Source: Variovorax sp. 770b2
Lineage (GTDB): Bacteria > Pseudomonadota > Gammaproteobacteria > Burkholderiales > Burkholderiaceae_C
Reading direction: 5' to 3'
DNA length: 64,000 nucleotides
Assembly (NCBI RefSeq): GCF_900115685.1
Contig: NZ_FOXJ01000004.1
Location: 189,256 to 253,255 of the forward strand
Shown here: positions 15,763-24,072 of the stretch, in pieces
How positions within the stretch are numbered: the first letter of the stretch is position 1
Layout of the letters: the number at the start of each line of letters is the position of its first letter
Notes under the pieces: generated by a model
Database searches by the model: none
Seen by the model: the letters and a program-made list of their open reading frames with translations, nothing else
Told to the model about the DNA's origin: nothing
Translations under genes and position numbers: made by a program

Positions 15763-16310
15763 GTTGAAGATCCGAGGGCTGCTGCAGCCAGGCATCATTA
15801 AGCCGATTCACACGTTCCATGTGCTTGTGGGAATCCGAACGTTGAAGGTTTTCCGCCCAATGCGCGATCGACTTTCTTGGTTGCTGACGTCCTCGAACTT
15901 GCTGGTCAGGCGCGGGATGCGCTCGAAACGTGGCGGGTATTTCGCTCGACGTCGTTTGGTTGGGCGGGTGTCTATATTTCCTCTACCTGTAGAGCGATGA
16001 AGTCGGAAAAATCTCGTGTTGACACCTTGGCTGCTCGCCCTGCAGAAAGTATCGCGTCGACGTCGGCTGTTCCGATTGCCCAAGCCGGCCGAGGCTGAAT
16101 ACGCGCACCCAATGGCATTTCGCTGGAACCGCTTGTGTTGCCTGTCGAGCAAATCCCCAGCCCAGCCCAGCATCCGTTGCCGCTGTCGGTGCCTCTGTTG
16201 AATCAGTCAAGAATTCAGGCCTTCTCCCGTAGCGCTATTTCCTCCGCATCGCCACGAAACGACCAAGAAAGTGAACCTCGACCAAGAGGTCCAACAACGA
16301 CATGTCGCTG
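15763..16310. other. non-coding stretch between convergent genes
   Basis: About 550 bp between the LysR stop and the cupin stop. Only short overlapping frames with no family resemblance are present on either strand, and composition is more mixed than in the genes. No terminator with a T-run, tRNA or insertion-sequence piece was seen. Confidence 0.5.
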
Positions 16311-16709
16311 TCAAAAGCCCTTGGTCTCTCCGGATGCTGCGTGAAAAAAGATGTTGGGTTTGCGGTAGACAGCGAACACGACGGCACCGGTCTGCGAGCT
16401 GTTGTCGTGAAAGGATCCGGGCTTGCGCCAGATGTAGTCGCCGGCCCCGGCCTTGCCGTCATGGTCTTCGACGGAACCCTCGAGCACCAGGGTCTGCTCC
16501 AGCTCCGGGTGCTTGTGAAAAGGGATGTACGCCCCCGGGTCCAGCTTGAGAAGACACGTCATCTCGCCCTCTTCGAGGTTTTCGTACAGGACCTTGATCA
16601 TGACCTTGTCGAAGCGCGTCGGCTTCCACTCCAGGCTGCCCGGTTGCACGTAGACCGATCCCCCGATCGTGGGTTCCAGCTTGTGCGGCTTCTTGGCGAT
16701 GGCGTTCAT
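16311..16709 (-). CDS. cupin-domain protein (ChrR-type)
   Basis: A 132-residue single-domain cupin. The metal-binding motif 1 is visible as PGAYIPFHKHPELEQTLVLEG (read in two overlapping parts; His, His, Glu) and motif 2 as GDYIWRKPGSFHDN. It resembles anti-sigma ChrR-like cupins and small dioxygenase-type cupins, with no second domain. The ATG at 16709 has a strong GAAGGAGA Shine-Dalgarno. It is the last gene of the ABC transporter operon, 38 bp after the permease stop, so it probably acts on the imported compound or on a breakdown product. Catalytic activity is not established. Confidence 0.8.
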   Translation of the reverse strand: MNAIAKKPHKLEPTIGGSVYVQPGSLEWKPTRFDKVMIKVLYENLEEGEMTCLLKLDPGAYIPFHKHPELEQTLVLEGSVEDHDGKAGAGDYIWRKPGSFHDNSSQTGAVVFAVYRKPNIFFHAASGETKGF

Positions 16710-16747
16710 GGAATATCTCCTTCGAAAAAGTGAAGTTGCGGCACCGT

Positions 16748-17650
16748 TCAGTGCGCGTCGCGAAACTCGGGGGACCACTTCATCATCCGGCCTTCGACAT
16801 GGCGAATGGCGGAGACGAGCACGATGCCCAGTGCTGAAAGGATCGTGATGGTGGCGAACATGTCGGTGGCGTTCAGTGTCGACAGGGACGTGATGATCAG
16901 ATAGCCCATCCCCTTGTCCGAGCCCACGAACTCCGAGATCACGACCCCGATCAGCGAGAAAGCCACAGCGTTGGGCAGTGCGGCAAACATCCAGCCCAGC
17001 ACGAACGGAATGCGCACGTTCCAGAGCAGGTTCGAGCGGGATGCGCCCAGCGTCCGGCAGAAATTGATCACATGCGGCTCGATGCTCTGGCCGCCCTTGA
17101 AGGTGTTGAAGAAGACCAGGAAGAAGACGATGAACCAGGCCGTCACCACCTTCGACACCAGCCCCAATCCGAAGATCATGGTGATCAGCGGGACGAAGGC
17201 GATCCGGGGCAGAGAGTTGGCGCCGGTGATAAACGGCGCCAGCACGCGCGCGAGCCTCGGGCTTTGCGACAGCCCCAGTCCCGCGACGAACCCCGTGACG
17301 ACCGAGACGACAAGACCGATCGCCGTGGCCAGCACCGTGGATGCCAGGTGCGGCCAGATGAATCCCGCCTGGCTCCCCAGCGTCCATTCGTAGATCCGCT
17401 GCGCGACCAGCGAAGGCCGGCTGATGAAGAACGGGTCCAGGAAGGTGTTGCTCACGAACCAGGGCACGCGGGTCAGCCCTTCCCACAATCCCAGGAACCC
17501 GGCAAAGATCGCGACCTGCCAGCCGAGTACCAGCAGCGCATCCTTGCGTGCGGCCTTGCGCGAGGCGGCCGCGAAGTCCCGGATGCGCATGGCGGCGGCA
17601 TCGTCGTGAGCGCCTTTCAACGCGCCGGCAGCACCGGGTTCAGGCGACAT
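16748..17650 (-). CDS. ABC transporter permease (NitT/TauT type)
   Basis: Inner-membrane permease of a nitrate/sulfonate/taurine-type ABC importer, 300 residues. After a hydrophilic 40-residue N-terminus it shows about six membrane segments. The EAA loop is recognisable as NFCRTLGASRSNLLWNVRIP (ATPase contact), preceded by GLGLVSKVVTAW. ATG 17650 lies inside the last codons of the ATPase gene (11-base overlap), so expression is coupled. It partners the ATPase and the solute-binding protein encoded upstream. Substrate is not predictable beyond the broad NMT1/SsuA-like class. Confidence 0.9.
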   Translation of the reverse strand: MSPEPGAAGALKGAHDDAAAMRIRDFAAASRKAARKDALLVLGWQVAIFAGFLGLWEGLTRVPWFVSNTFLDPFFISRPSLVAQRIYEWTLGSQAGFIWPHLASTVLATAIGLVVSVVTGFVAGLGLSQSPRLARVLAPFITGANSLPRIAFVPLITMIFGLGLVSKVVTAWFIVFFLVFFNTFKGGQSIEPHVINFCRTLGASRSNLLWNVRIPFVLGWMFAALPNAVAFSLIGVVISEFVGSDKGMGYLIITSLSTLNATDMFATITILSALGIVLVSAIRHVEGRMMKWSPEFRDAH

Positions 17651-18443
17651 TTTCTGCCCCCTTCGCACGCGCTTGAGCCGCCTGGAATTCGCGCCCCAGC
17701 ACGGCCCAGATGGCACGCACGTTCTGGCCGAAGTCGTCGGAGTCCCGCAGCGCGAACACGTCCCTCGGCCGGGGAAGATCGACGCGATGGTCGAGCACCA
17801 CGCGGCTGGGTGGCGCCGACAGGACGATCACGCGATCGGACAGCGTCACCGCTTCGTCCAGGTCGTGCGTCACCATCACGACCGTCTGTCCCAGCTTCTG
17901 CCAGATCTCCAGCAGTTCCCGATGCAGCGTCATCTTGGTGTTGCTGTCGAGCGCGCCGAAGGGCTCATCGAGCAGCAACACCTCGGGCTCGCACGCGAGC
18001 GTCATCAAGAGCGCAACCCGCTGCCGCATGCCGCCCGACAGCTGGTGAGGAAGCATGTCTTCGCACCCCGCCAGATTCGCGAGCCCCAGCAGCCTGCCGA
18101 CCGTCTCGCGGATGTCGCGCTCCGGAAGGCCGCGAAACTTCAGGCCGAGCGCGATGTTGCGGCCCACGGTGTACCAGGGCAGCACCGTGTCCTTCTGGAA
18201 GATGTAGCCCAGCTTGTCGGGGATCGTTCCGTGCCGCACGGCGCGGCCGCCGATCTCGATCGTTCCCGCGCTTGGGGCCATGAAGCTGCCCATCATGTTC
18301 AGCAGCGTGCTTTTTCCGCAGCCGCTGGGTCCCACGACTGACACGAACTCTCCCTTGGCCACGGAGAACGAGACATCCCCGATCGCCCAGGTCTCGCGTG
18401 TCGAACTCAGATAGGCCTTGCTCACATGCCGGATGTCGATCAT
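17640..18443 (-). CDS. ABC transporter ATP-binding protein (NitT/TauT type)
   Basis: Cytosolic ATPase of the importer, 267 residues. Walker A GPSGCGKST at 38-46, Q-loop (YIFQKD), signature LSGGMRQR, Walker B VLLLDEPFGALD and H-loop MVTHDLDEAV are all intact. The SsuB/TauB-like features match its permease partner. The ATG overlaps the stop of the solute-binding protein gene by four bases, and its own 3' end overlaps the permease start, giving a tightly coupled operon of binding protein, ATPase, permease and cupin. Confidence 0.93.
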   Translation of the reverse strand: MIDIRHVSKAYLSSTRETWAIGDVSFSVAKGEFVSVVGPSGCGKSTLLNMMGSFMAPSAGTIEIGGRAVRHGTIPDKLGYIFQKDTVLPWYTVGRNIALGLKFRGLPERDIRETVGRLLGLANLAGCEDMLPHQLSGGMRQRVALLMTLACEPEVLLLDEPFGALDSNTKMTLHRELLEIWQKLGQTVVMVTHDLDEAVTLSDRVIVLSAPPSRVVLDHRVDLPRPRDVFALRDSDDFGQNVRAIWAVLGREFQAAQARAKGAENVA

Positions 18444-19510
18444 GCGAGCTTCCTTGCGCGCTTGACGAAGCTCATGTTCACCATCTTCTCGTAGGGAACC
18501 TGCTTCATCTCCTCCGGCGTGATCTGCCGCCCTCCCATCACGTCCATCAGGCGCGCGTAGTGCTGCGGCGTGATGAGGTTGTCGGCGCTCCAGATCTTCT
18601 TGAATACCGACACGGAATCAATAGAGAGCTGCTTGCCGTAGCCCTGCAGGTACTGCCCGCCGATCAGCGCGACGATGTCGGACGGCGAGGTCTGGCGAAT
18701 GAAATCCGATGCCTTGACGATGCCCGTCACCAGCGCCTGCACGGCCTCGGGGCGCTTGTCGATGCTGTCCTGCATCACGTAGACGCCGACGCCCGGCACA
18801 TCGCCGCCGAATGCGGAGTTCCAGGTGGCGTCGTCGGTCACGTCGAACAGGGGAACGCCCCAGCCTTCCTCCTTCGCCTTGTTGAGCATCGAGTACGTGG
18901 CCGTGCAGCAGTCGACGGAGCCGCTCTTGACGGCGCCGAGCATGGTCGAGAAATCGCCGAGCGGCCGGACCTGCACCTTGTCCTTGATGCCCGCGCGATC
19001 CGCCAGGTAGACGGCCATGAGCCATGTGGCCGATTGGGGCTGGGTCACGCCGATCGAACGCCCCGCCAGCGACTTGACGTCCTTGAGGCCGGCGTCGTAC
19101 AGCTTCTTCGTGGTGAGGATGTTGGCGAAGGCGATCCGGTTGTCGAAGCCCGCGACCAGCACCGCCTGCTTGCCGGCGATGGTGAGCGAGACCGGATCGT
19201 TGACGCCGGAAGTCGCCGCGAACAATTGCCCGGCGGCGAGCATCTGCTTGGCGCGCGGTCCGCTCTGCGCGTTCAACGGCCGGGCATCGAGGCCGGCCTC
19301 GGCGAAGTACCCTTTCTTCGCGGCGACGTAGACCATCGAGTAGAGCGGATCGATGCTCGCCACGCCATAGTCTGCGGCGCCCAGCTTCGCCGATTGCGCG
19401 AAGGCCGTGCCCAGCGGAAGGAACGGCGAGATCGACGCGCCGGCGACGCCGCCGAGGAAGCGGCGGCGGCTCCCTGATGAAAGGATGCGTGCATCGAGGG
19501 GAGATTGCAT
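18440..19510 (-). CDS. ABC transporter periplasmic solute-binding protein (NMT1/SsuA type)
   Basis: Periplasmic binding protein, 356 residues, first gene of the ABC operon. The N-terminus carries a twin-arginine-like signal (SGSRRRFLGG at residues 12-21, hydrophobic stretch, AFAQ cleavage region near residue 38). The mature part follows the NMT1/THI5-like pattern: PLYSMVYVAAKKGYFAEAGLD, AGQLFAATSGVNDP, LAGRSIGVTQPQSATW. Two Cys residues (VDCCTATYS) sit in the second lobe. The upstream LysR gene is on the same strand and ends 128 bp before this ATG, so the operon promoter should lie in that gap. The ligand is unknown. Confidence 0.9.
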   Translation of the reverse strand: MQSPLDARILSSGSRRRFLGGVAGASISPFLPLGTAFAQSAKLGAADYGVASIDPLYSMVYVAAKKGYFAEAGLDARPLNAQSGPRAKQMLAAGQLFAATSGVNDPVSLTIAGKQAVLVAGFDNRIAFANILTTKKLYDAGLKDVKSLAGRSIGVTQPQSATWLMAVYLADRAGIKDKVQVRPLGDFSTMLGAVKSGSVDCCTATYSMLNKAKEEGWGVPLFDVTDDATWNSAFGGDVPGVGVYVMQDSIDKRPEAVQALVTGIVKASDFIRQTSPSDIVALIGGQYLQGYGKQLSIDSVSVFKKIWSADNLITPQHYARLMDVMGGRQITPEEMKQVPYEKMVNMSFVKRARKLA

Positions 19511-19638
19511 GGGTGTGCTCCTGCTTGCGGGTGAACGGGTGCCGTCCGGCGATGCCGCCGCGCGACATGCAGCCAGTGTGCGAGGCATCGCGCTTCTCAA
19601 CCAATACCTATGGAGGCGGCCGTGATGCCGCCGCGGCA

Positions 19639-20541
19639 TCAGGGCACCGCGACGCACTGCGCGGGAAAGATGCGGCGCGCGGCGCCGACGAAGCCGCTGA
19701 CAAGGGGATTGGTGTCGCGCGCCCGCCAGGCGATCGCGATCTCGGCGCGCTCCTCGAGGTCGCTCAACGGGCGGTATTCGACACCGTCCGTGTGCAGATG
19801 CCGGATGGCTTCGGGCACGATGGCGACACCCACGCCCGCGCCCACCATCCCCATCATGGCCTGCGAGTCGCCGACATCGTGCATGGCCTTGGGCTCGAAG
19901 CCGGCATCCCTGCAGAATTTCAGCGTGAGTCCGCCGAAGGTCCTGCCCGGACCCGCCGGCAACGAGACGAATTCTTCCCGCGCCAGATCGCCGACGGCGA
20001 CGGATTCGCATTGGCACAGCGGATGCCCCTTGGGCAGGGCCACGACGAATCTCTGCCGCTGAATCACATAGCTCGCGATGGCTGCATCAGGTTTCAGGAG
20101 CCGCAGGATCGCGACGTCGATGTCTTCGCGCATCAAGGGTTCGAATTGCTGGAGCACCTGAAACTCGTTGAGCTTCACGTCGACATTCGGAAATTCGCTC
20201 CGGAAGCCGCGCACGAGCATGGGCAGAAACTCGTAGGCCACCAGGCTGATGAACCCCACCCTCAAGTGGCCGGTGTGGCCGGCGGCCGCACGCTGCGCAA
20301 GCAGCGGCAACTGCTGCATCTGTGTCAGGACGGTGCGTGCCTGCTTCAGCACGGCATCTCCCGCGGGCGTGAGCGCCACGTGCCGCTTGTCGCGCTCGAT
20401 GAGCAGCACGCCGAGCAGGGCCTCGAGTTGCTGGATCTGTCGGCTCAGCGCGGGCTGGGCCACGTGCAGCTTGTCCGCGGCCCTACGAAAGCTGAGGTCG
20501 TCGGCGACCGCCACAAAGTAGCGCAACTGTCGAATTTCCAT
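19639..20541 (-). CDS. LysR-family regulator next to the ABC operon
   Basis: A 300-residue LysR-type regulator with the typical start MEIRQLRYFVAVADDLSFRR and helix-turn-helix AADKLHVAQPALSRQIQQLE. The effector domain contains LRVGFISLVAYEFLPML and a C-terminal IVPEAIRHL segment. It belongs to the BenM/CatM-like branch by its N-terminal pattern. ATG 20541 is preferred over an upstream in-frame start 19 codons earlier. It lies upstream of the ABC operon on the same strand and is divergent from the XRE-cupin regulator (66 bp apart). Likely regulates the ABC operon; effector unknown. Confidence 0.9.
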   Translation of the reverse strand: MEIRQLRYFVAVADDLSFRRAADKLHVAQPALSRQIQQLEALLGVLLIERDKRHVALTPAGDAVLKQARTVLTQMQQLPLLAQRAAAGHTGHLRVGFISLVAYEFLPMLVRGFRSEFPNVDVKLNEFQVLQQFEPLMREDIDVAILRLLKPDAAIASYVIQRQRFVVALPKGHPLCQCESVAVGDLAREEFVSLPAGPGRTFGGLTLKFCRDAGFEPKAMHDVGDSQAMMGMVGAGVGVAIVPEAIRHLHTDGVEYRPLSDLEERAEIAIAWRARDTNPLVSGFVGAARRIFPAQCVAVP

Positions 20542-20607
20542 GTGAAACCGCTCCGGGACATCAAAGACGCAAGAAGCGCGCCGAAGGCACTGTGACAAGA
20601 TCAGGCC

Positions 20608-21231
20608 ATGGATCTGGAAACGTCGACCCCGCCTCCCCCCGGCTCATCCCGCAAACCGAAAAAGAGCAAGGGCGAAAGCGCGCCGCTGTCGCCCGCTGCG
20701 CTGGGACTGCGCATCCGCGCCCTGCGCAAGAGCAAGCAACTGACCGTCGAAGCCCTTGGTGAACTGGTCGGCGTCCACAAGACGCATCTGTCGCGGATCG
20801 AGCGAGGCCTGAAGGCGCCTTCGCTGACCATGATCTCCAAGCTGGCACGCGCACTCGACTGCGGCATCGGGCACTTGGTGGGCGAGGTGATCCACGAGGA
20901 AGCGATCGTCGTGAACCGCGGGCAGGACCTGCATCCGCGCTTCACCGCCGACGAACAGCACGAGTTCGCCACCTTGTTCCAGGATGCCCACTCGAGCAGC
21001 TTCGGCGCGTTCATCCTCTACCCCGGAATTTCCGACGGGCCGATCCAGGCGCAGCACGAGGGCCACGAGCTGCTCTACGTGCTCACGGGCAGCGTGGACA
21101 TCCATTTCCAGGATCGCGTCGAGCGACTCCGCGCAGGCGACTGCATTCATTTCCCCGGCTACCTCACGCATCGGATCGTCCGCGTCGGCCGCGCCAAGGC
21201 CAGCGCGCTGCTCGTGATGTCCTCGACTTAG
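20608..21231 (+). CDS. XRE-family regulator with C-terminal cupin domain
   Basis: A 207-residue transcription factor: a proline- and lysine-rich tail of about 28 residues, an XRE-type helix-turn-helix (residues 33-88, with LTVEALGELVGVHKTHLSRI), then a cupin sensor domain (about 125-200, with EGHELLYVLTGSVDIHF and GDCIHFPGYLTHR). The family controls carbon, amino-acid or polyamine pathways in response to a small ligand bound in the cupin. It is divergent from the LysR gene and convergent with the SDR gene, so its target could be either the ABC operon or the SDR/Bug group. A palindrome at 21246-21263 follows its stop. Confidence 0.88.
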   Translation: MDLETSTPPPPGSSRKPKKSKGESAPLSPAALGLRIRALRKSKQLTVEALGELVGVHKTHLSRIERGLKAPSLTMISKLARALDCGIGHLVGEVIHEEAIVVNRGQDLHPRFTADEQHEFATLFQDAHSSSFGAFILYPGISDGPIQAQHEGHELLYVLTGSVDIHFQDRVERLRAGDCIHFPGYLTHRIVRVGRAKASALLVMSST

Positions 21232-21245
21232 CGGCGTGGGTCGGC

Positions 21246-21263
21246 GCAGGGGCTAGCCCCTGC
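21246..21263. terminator. perfect 18-bp palindrome between convergent genes
   Basis: GCAGGGGCTAGCCCCTGC is a perfect palindrome that covers the TAG stop codon of the SDR gene (21253-21255) and lies 15 bases after the XRE-cupin stop. It may work as a bidirectional hairpin terminator; there is no T-run on either side. Confidence 0.4.
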
Positions 21264-22032
21264 CTATGTACGGCATCTTCGTGGCGAGGATGGTCTGGAA
21301 CAGGATGTTCGCCTCCAGCGGCAGGCTGGCCATGTGCAGCACGGCCCTGGCGACGATGCGCACGTCCATCAGCGGCTCGCTCGCCACCTGGCCGTTGGCC
21401 TGCAAGATGCCCTGCGCGAAGGCGTCCGCCATGTCGGTGGCCGCATTGCCGATGTCGATCTGCCCGCAGGCGATGTCGTAGGGCCGACCGTCCAGGGAGA
21501 CGGCCTTCGTCATGCCGCTCACCGCATGCTTGGTCGCCGTGTAGGCGATCGCGTTCGGCCGGGGCGCGTGGGCGGCGATCGAGCCGTTGTTGATGATGCG
21601 CCCGCCCATGGGGCTCTGGTCCTTCATCACCCTGAACGCCTGCTGCAGGCAGAAAAACATGCCGTTCAGGTTCACGTCGACGACATCCCGCCATTGCCGC
21701 GCGCTCATGGCGTGCCATGGGATCGATGGCGCGGAGATGCCGGCGTTGTTGAAAAGGACATCGACCCGGCCCCACGTCGACACGGCCCTGGCGAACATCC
21801 GGCCGACGGCATCGGCGTCCGTCACATCCGTCGGGACGACGAGCGCGCGCCCGTCTGCCGTCGACTCGGAAGCGACGTCCTGCAGGGCGTTCTCGCGGCG
21901 CCCCACGAGCACGACGCGATACCCGGCCTCCAGCATGGCAAGCGCCACCGCCTTGCCGATGCCGCTCCCGGCGCCCGTCACGACCGCGACCTTCGGCGCT
22001 GCGTCATCTCTTGCGTTGCGTGAATTTTCCAA
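21253..22032 (-). CDS. short-chain dehydrogenase/reductase
   Basis: A classical SDR oxidoreductase of 259 residues using NAD(P). Cofactor motif TGAGSGIG is at residues 19-26, followed by NNAGIS and the catalytic Ser/Tyr/Lys in NNGSIAAHA and YTATKHA. The start is a TTG at 22032 with an AAGGAG Shine-Dalgarno seven bases upstream; a second TTG at 22083 would add 17 unlike residues. It is divergent from the Bug-aldolase-isomerase operon across a control region with two inverted repeats, so it probably provides the dehydrogenase step for the same substrate. Substrate unknown; a hydroxy acid or sugar acid is plausible. Confidence 0.88.
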   Translation of the reverse strand: MENSRNARDDAAPKVAVVTGAGSGIGKAVALAMLEAGYRVVLVGRRENALQDVASESTADGRALVVPTDVTDADAVGRMFARAVSTWGRVDVLFNNAGISAPSIPWHAMSARQWRDVVDVNLNGMFFCLQQAFRVMKDQSPMGGRIINNGSIAAHAPRPNAIAYTATKHAVSGMTKAVSLDGRPYDIACGQIDIGNAATDMADAFAQGILQANGQVASEPLMDVRIVARAVLHMASLPLEANILFQTILATKMPYIGRG

Positions 22033-22081
22033 AGCAGTTCTCCTTGCTGCAGACAACCGTCCTCCCACCGGAGGACCTTTC

Positions 22082-22117
22082 AAAACGAAGAATATCGTTT
22101 TTGGTCAACTTGTTGAC
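22082..22117. promoter_or_regulatory. two inverted repeats between the SDR and Bug genes
   Basis: AAAACGA (22082-22088) and TCGTTTT (22095-22101) form one perfect inverted repeat with a 6-bp spacer. GTCAAC (22104-22109) and GTTGAC (22112-22117) form a second one with a 2-bp spacer, adjacent to it. The second resembles compact GntR-family sites. Both lie in the 191-bp divergent control region and probably are operators. No GntR gene is present in the window. Confidence 0.55.
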
Positions 22118-22223
22118 TAGTAGACACCCTGTGTTTAATACTCGCGCAAATTCGACGGCAACATCTGCCCGTTCACCGCACCGTATTCGTGAAGGCAATT
22201 TCGCCAGCAACCGGAGAGAAGGC

Positions 22224-23195
22224 ATGTTCGAGATCAATCGCCGAAGGTTCACTTTGCTCACCGCCGCCGCGGGCGCGGCGCCCCAGCTTGCATTCGCGCA
22301 GAACGAATGGCCGTCCAAGTCGATCCGGGTGGTGGTGCCTTTCGGTGCCGGCATGTCCGTCGACGCGCTGGCCCGACTGCTGGGTGACGGGTTGGGCAAA
22401 TCGCTGGGACAGGCGGTGATCGTCGACAACAAGCCCGGCGCGGCGGGCCTCATCGGCACTGCGGACGCGGCACGAAGCGCCCCCGACGGCTACACGCTTC
22501 TCGCGGGCGTGACGTCGGTGATGAGCATGAGCCCGCACGTGTACGCCAAGATGCCCTACCAGGCCTTGCAGGACTTCACGCCCATCGTGAGAACGGCGAA
22601 CTTCTCCTTCGTGCTGCTGGCCGGACTGGCCCAGCCCTACAAGACGCTGCCGGAGCTGCTGAGCCTGGCGCGGGCCAAGCCGACCTCCGTCGACTACGCC
22701 TCGGTCGGCGTGGGCACCGCGCCTCACGTCCTGATGGAGATGCTCGCCAGCCTTGCCGATGTGAAGCTGACGCACATTCCCTACAAGTCGCCCTTCCTGT
22801 CCGACCTCATGGGCGGCCAGGTCGCCATCGGCTTCGAGCCGACGACAACGGCGATACCGCTGATCAAGAGCGGCAAGGTGCGGGCGCTGGCCATCGGCAG
22901 CAAGGCGCGTAATCCGCAGCTTCCGGATGTTCCCGCCCTGGCCGAGTTCTTCCCGGGTTTCGAAGGCGACAACTGGCATGGTCTCTTCGCCCCGCGCGGA
23001 ACGCCCGACGCCATCGTCCAGCGCGTGAACACCGAGATGAACCGTGTCCTGCAGACCAGCGAGATCAGGACCCGGCTCGCCGACCTCGGGCTACAGCCAG
23101 GCGGCGGAACGAGCAACGAATTCAGGGACTACTTTCGCGCCGACTACGCAAGGTGGGGCGAAGTCATCCGGCAATTCAACATTCGCATCGACTGA
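22224..23195 (+). CDS. Bug/TctC-family periplasmic solute receptor
   Basis: Tripartite-tricarboxylate-type receptor (Bug family), 323 residues, exported to the periplasm. The signal has a twin-arginine-like NRRRFTLLT start and an AFAQ cleavage region near residue 25. Mature landmarks are SIRVVVPFGAGMSVDALAR, VIVDNKPGAAGLIG, THIPYKSPFLSDLMGGQV and the C-terminal FFPGFEGDNWHGLFAP. ATG 22224 was chosen because the 71 residues upstream do not resemble the family. First gene of an operon with a class II aldolase and an isomerase-like gene. No TctA/TctB membrane partners are nearby. The ligand is probably a carboxylate or hydroxy acid used by the operon. Confidence 0.9.
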   Translation: MFEINRRRFTLLTAAAGAAPQLAFAQNEWPSKSIRVVVPFGAGMSVDALARLLGDGLGKSLGQAVIVDNKPGAAGLIGTADAARSAPDGYTLLAGVTSVMSMSPHVYAKMPYQALQDFTPIVRTANFSFVLLAGLAQPYKTLPELLSLARAKPTSVDYASVGVGTAPHVLMEMLASLADVKLTHIPYKSPFLSDLMGGQVAIGFEPTTTAIPLIKSGKVRALAIGSKARNPQLPDVPALAEFFPGFEGDNWHGLFAPRGTPDAIVQRVNTEMNRVLQTSEIRTRLADLGLQPGGGTSNEFRDYFRADYARWGEVIRQFNIRID

Positions 23196-23268
23196 CGCCG
23201 CCGCGCCACCCATCACATCCACAGGCGCCGCCTTCCATTGGGGCGGCCCATCATCCACCACAGAAAAA

Positions 23269-24072
23269 ATGAATACAGAGACACAGCGTTCGGAGCAGGA
23301 AATCAAGGAAGCCTACTACCGCGAGATGCGCGCCAAGGCCCCGGGGATCACCTACACCGAGCTGGAGCAACTCGTCCTGGCCGCGCGCATGCTGGCAGCG
23401 GAAGGCCATTGGGCAAACGGCATCGCGGGACAGATCACCGCGCGCGCCGAGGCGCCGGGCACCTACTACACGCTCAAGTTCGGCATCGGTGCCGACGAAG
23501 CCACGCCGGATGGCTTCATGGTGACCAACGATGCGCTCGAGGCGCTGGACGGCCGCTCGCTGCCCAACCCGGCCACGCGATTCCATACCTGGGTGTATCG
23601 CGCCAACCCCGACGTGAAATGCATCATCCACACGCACCCGCCGGCCGTCCAGACGCTGGCGATGATCGGGCAGCCGCTGATCGTCGCGAACATGGACGCC
23701 ACGGCGTTCTACGACAACTGCAGCTATCTGGAGGAATGGCCCGGCCTCCCGATTGCCGACGAGGAGGGGCGGATCATCTCGAAGGCGCTGGCGGGACGCA
23801 AGGCGCTGCTGCTGGCCCACCACGGCCTGCTGACTGCCGGGACAAGCATCGCCGAAGCGACCACCCTCGCCATCTGGATGGAGCATCAGGCGTCAAACCA
23901 GTTGCGCGCGTCCGCGGCGGGGACCATCCGTCCGGTTCCGGATCACCTGGCGCGTGAAGCGCGCGACTTCCTGCTGAAGCCCCAGGTCATCGACATGGCG
24001 TTTCTCTACTTTGCACGCCGCGTGCTGCGCAACGACCCGGACTGCCTCGCGGCGGATCGGCAGCCCACATGA
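23269..24072 (+). CDS. class II aldolase/adducin-family protein
   Basis: A 267-residue class II (zinc-dependent) aldolase-family enzyme. The zinc-binding histidines are visible in CIIHTHPPAVQTLAM and LLLAHHGLLTAGTS, and the N-terminal GHWANGIAGQITARAE matches the fold. The family includes fuculose-phosphate aldolases, OtnC-type decarboxylases and other C-C lyases. The following gene overlaps it by four bases and encodes a hydroxypyruvate-isomerase-like protein, a pairing known from tetronate (OtnC/OtnI) pathways. No OtnK-type kinase is present, so the exact substrate here is open. ATG 23269 follows a purine-rich AGAAAAA. Confidence 0.85.
   Translation: MNTETQRSEQEIKEAYYREMRAKAPGITYTELEQLVLAARMLAAEGHWANGIAGQITARAEAPGTYYTLKFGIGADEATPDGFMVTNDALEALDGRSLPNPATRFHTWVYRANPDVKCIIHTHPPAVQTLAMIGQPLIVANMDATAFYDNCSYLEEWPGLPIADEEGRIISKALAGRKALLLAHHGLLTAGTSIAEATTLAIWMEHQASNQLRASAAGTIRPVPDHLAREARDFLLKPQVIDMAFLYFARRVLRNDPDCLAADRQPT

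Noticed and set aside
15808..16173. A minus-strand 121-codon frame in the gap after the first LysR gene
   Set aside because: No ribosome site, no family resemblance, and equally long frames exist on the other strand.
22011..22223. A 71-residue N-terminal extension of the first Bug receptor
   Set aside because: The extension crosses the operator region and has no export character. ATG 22224 gives a normal signal peptide.
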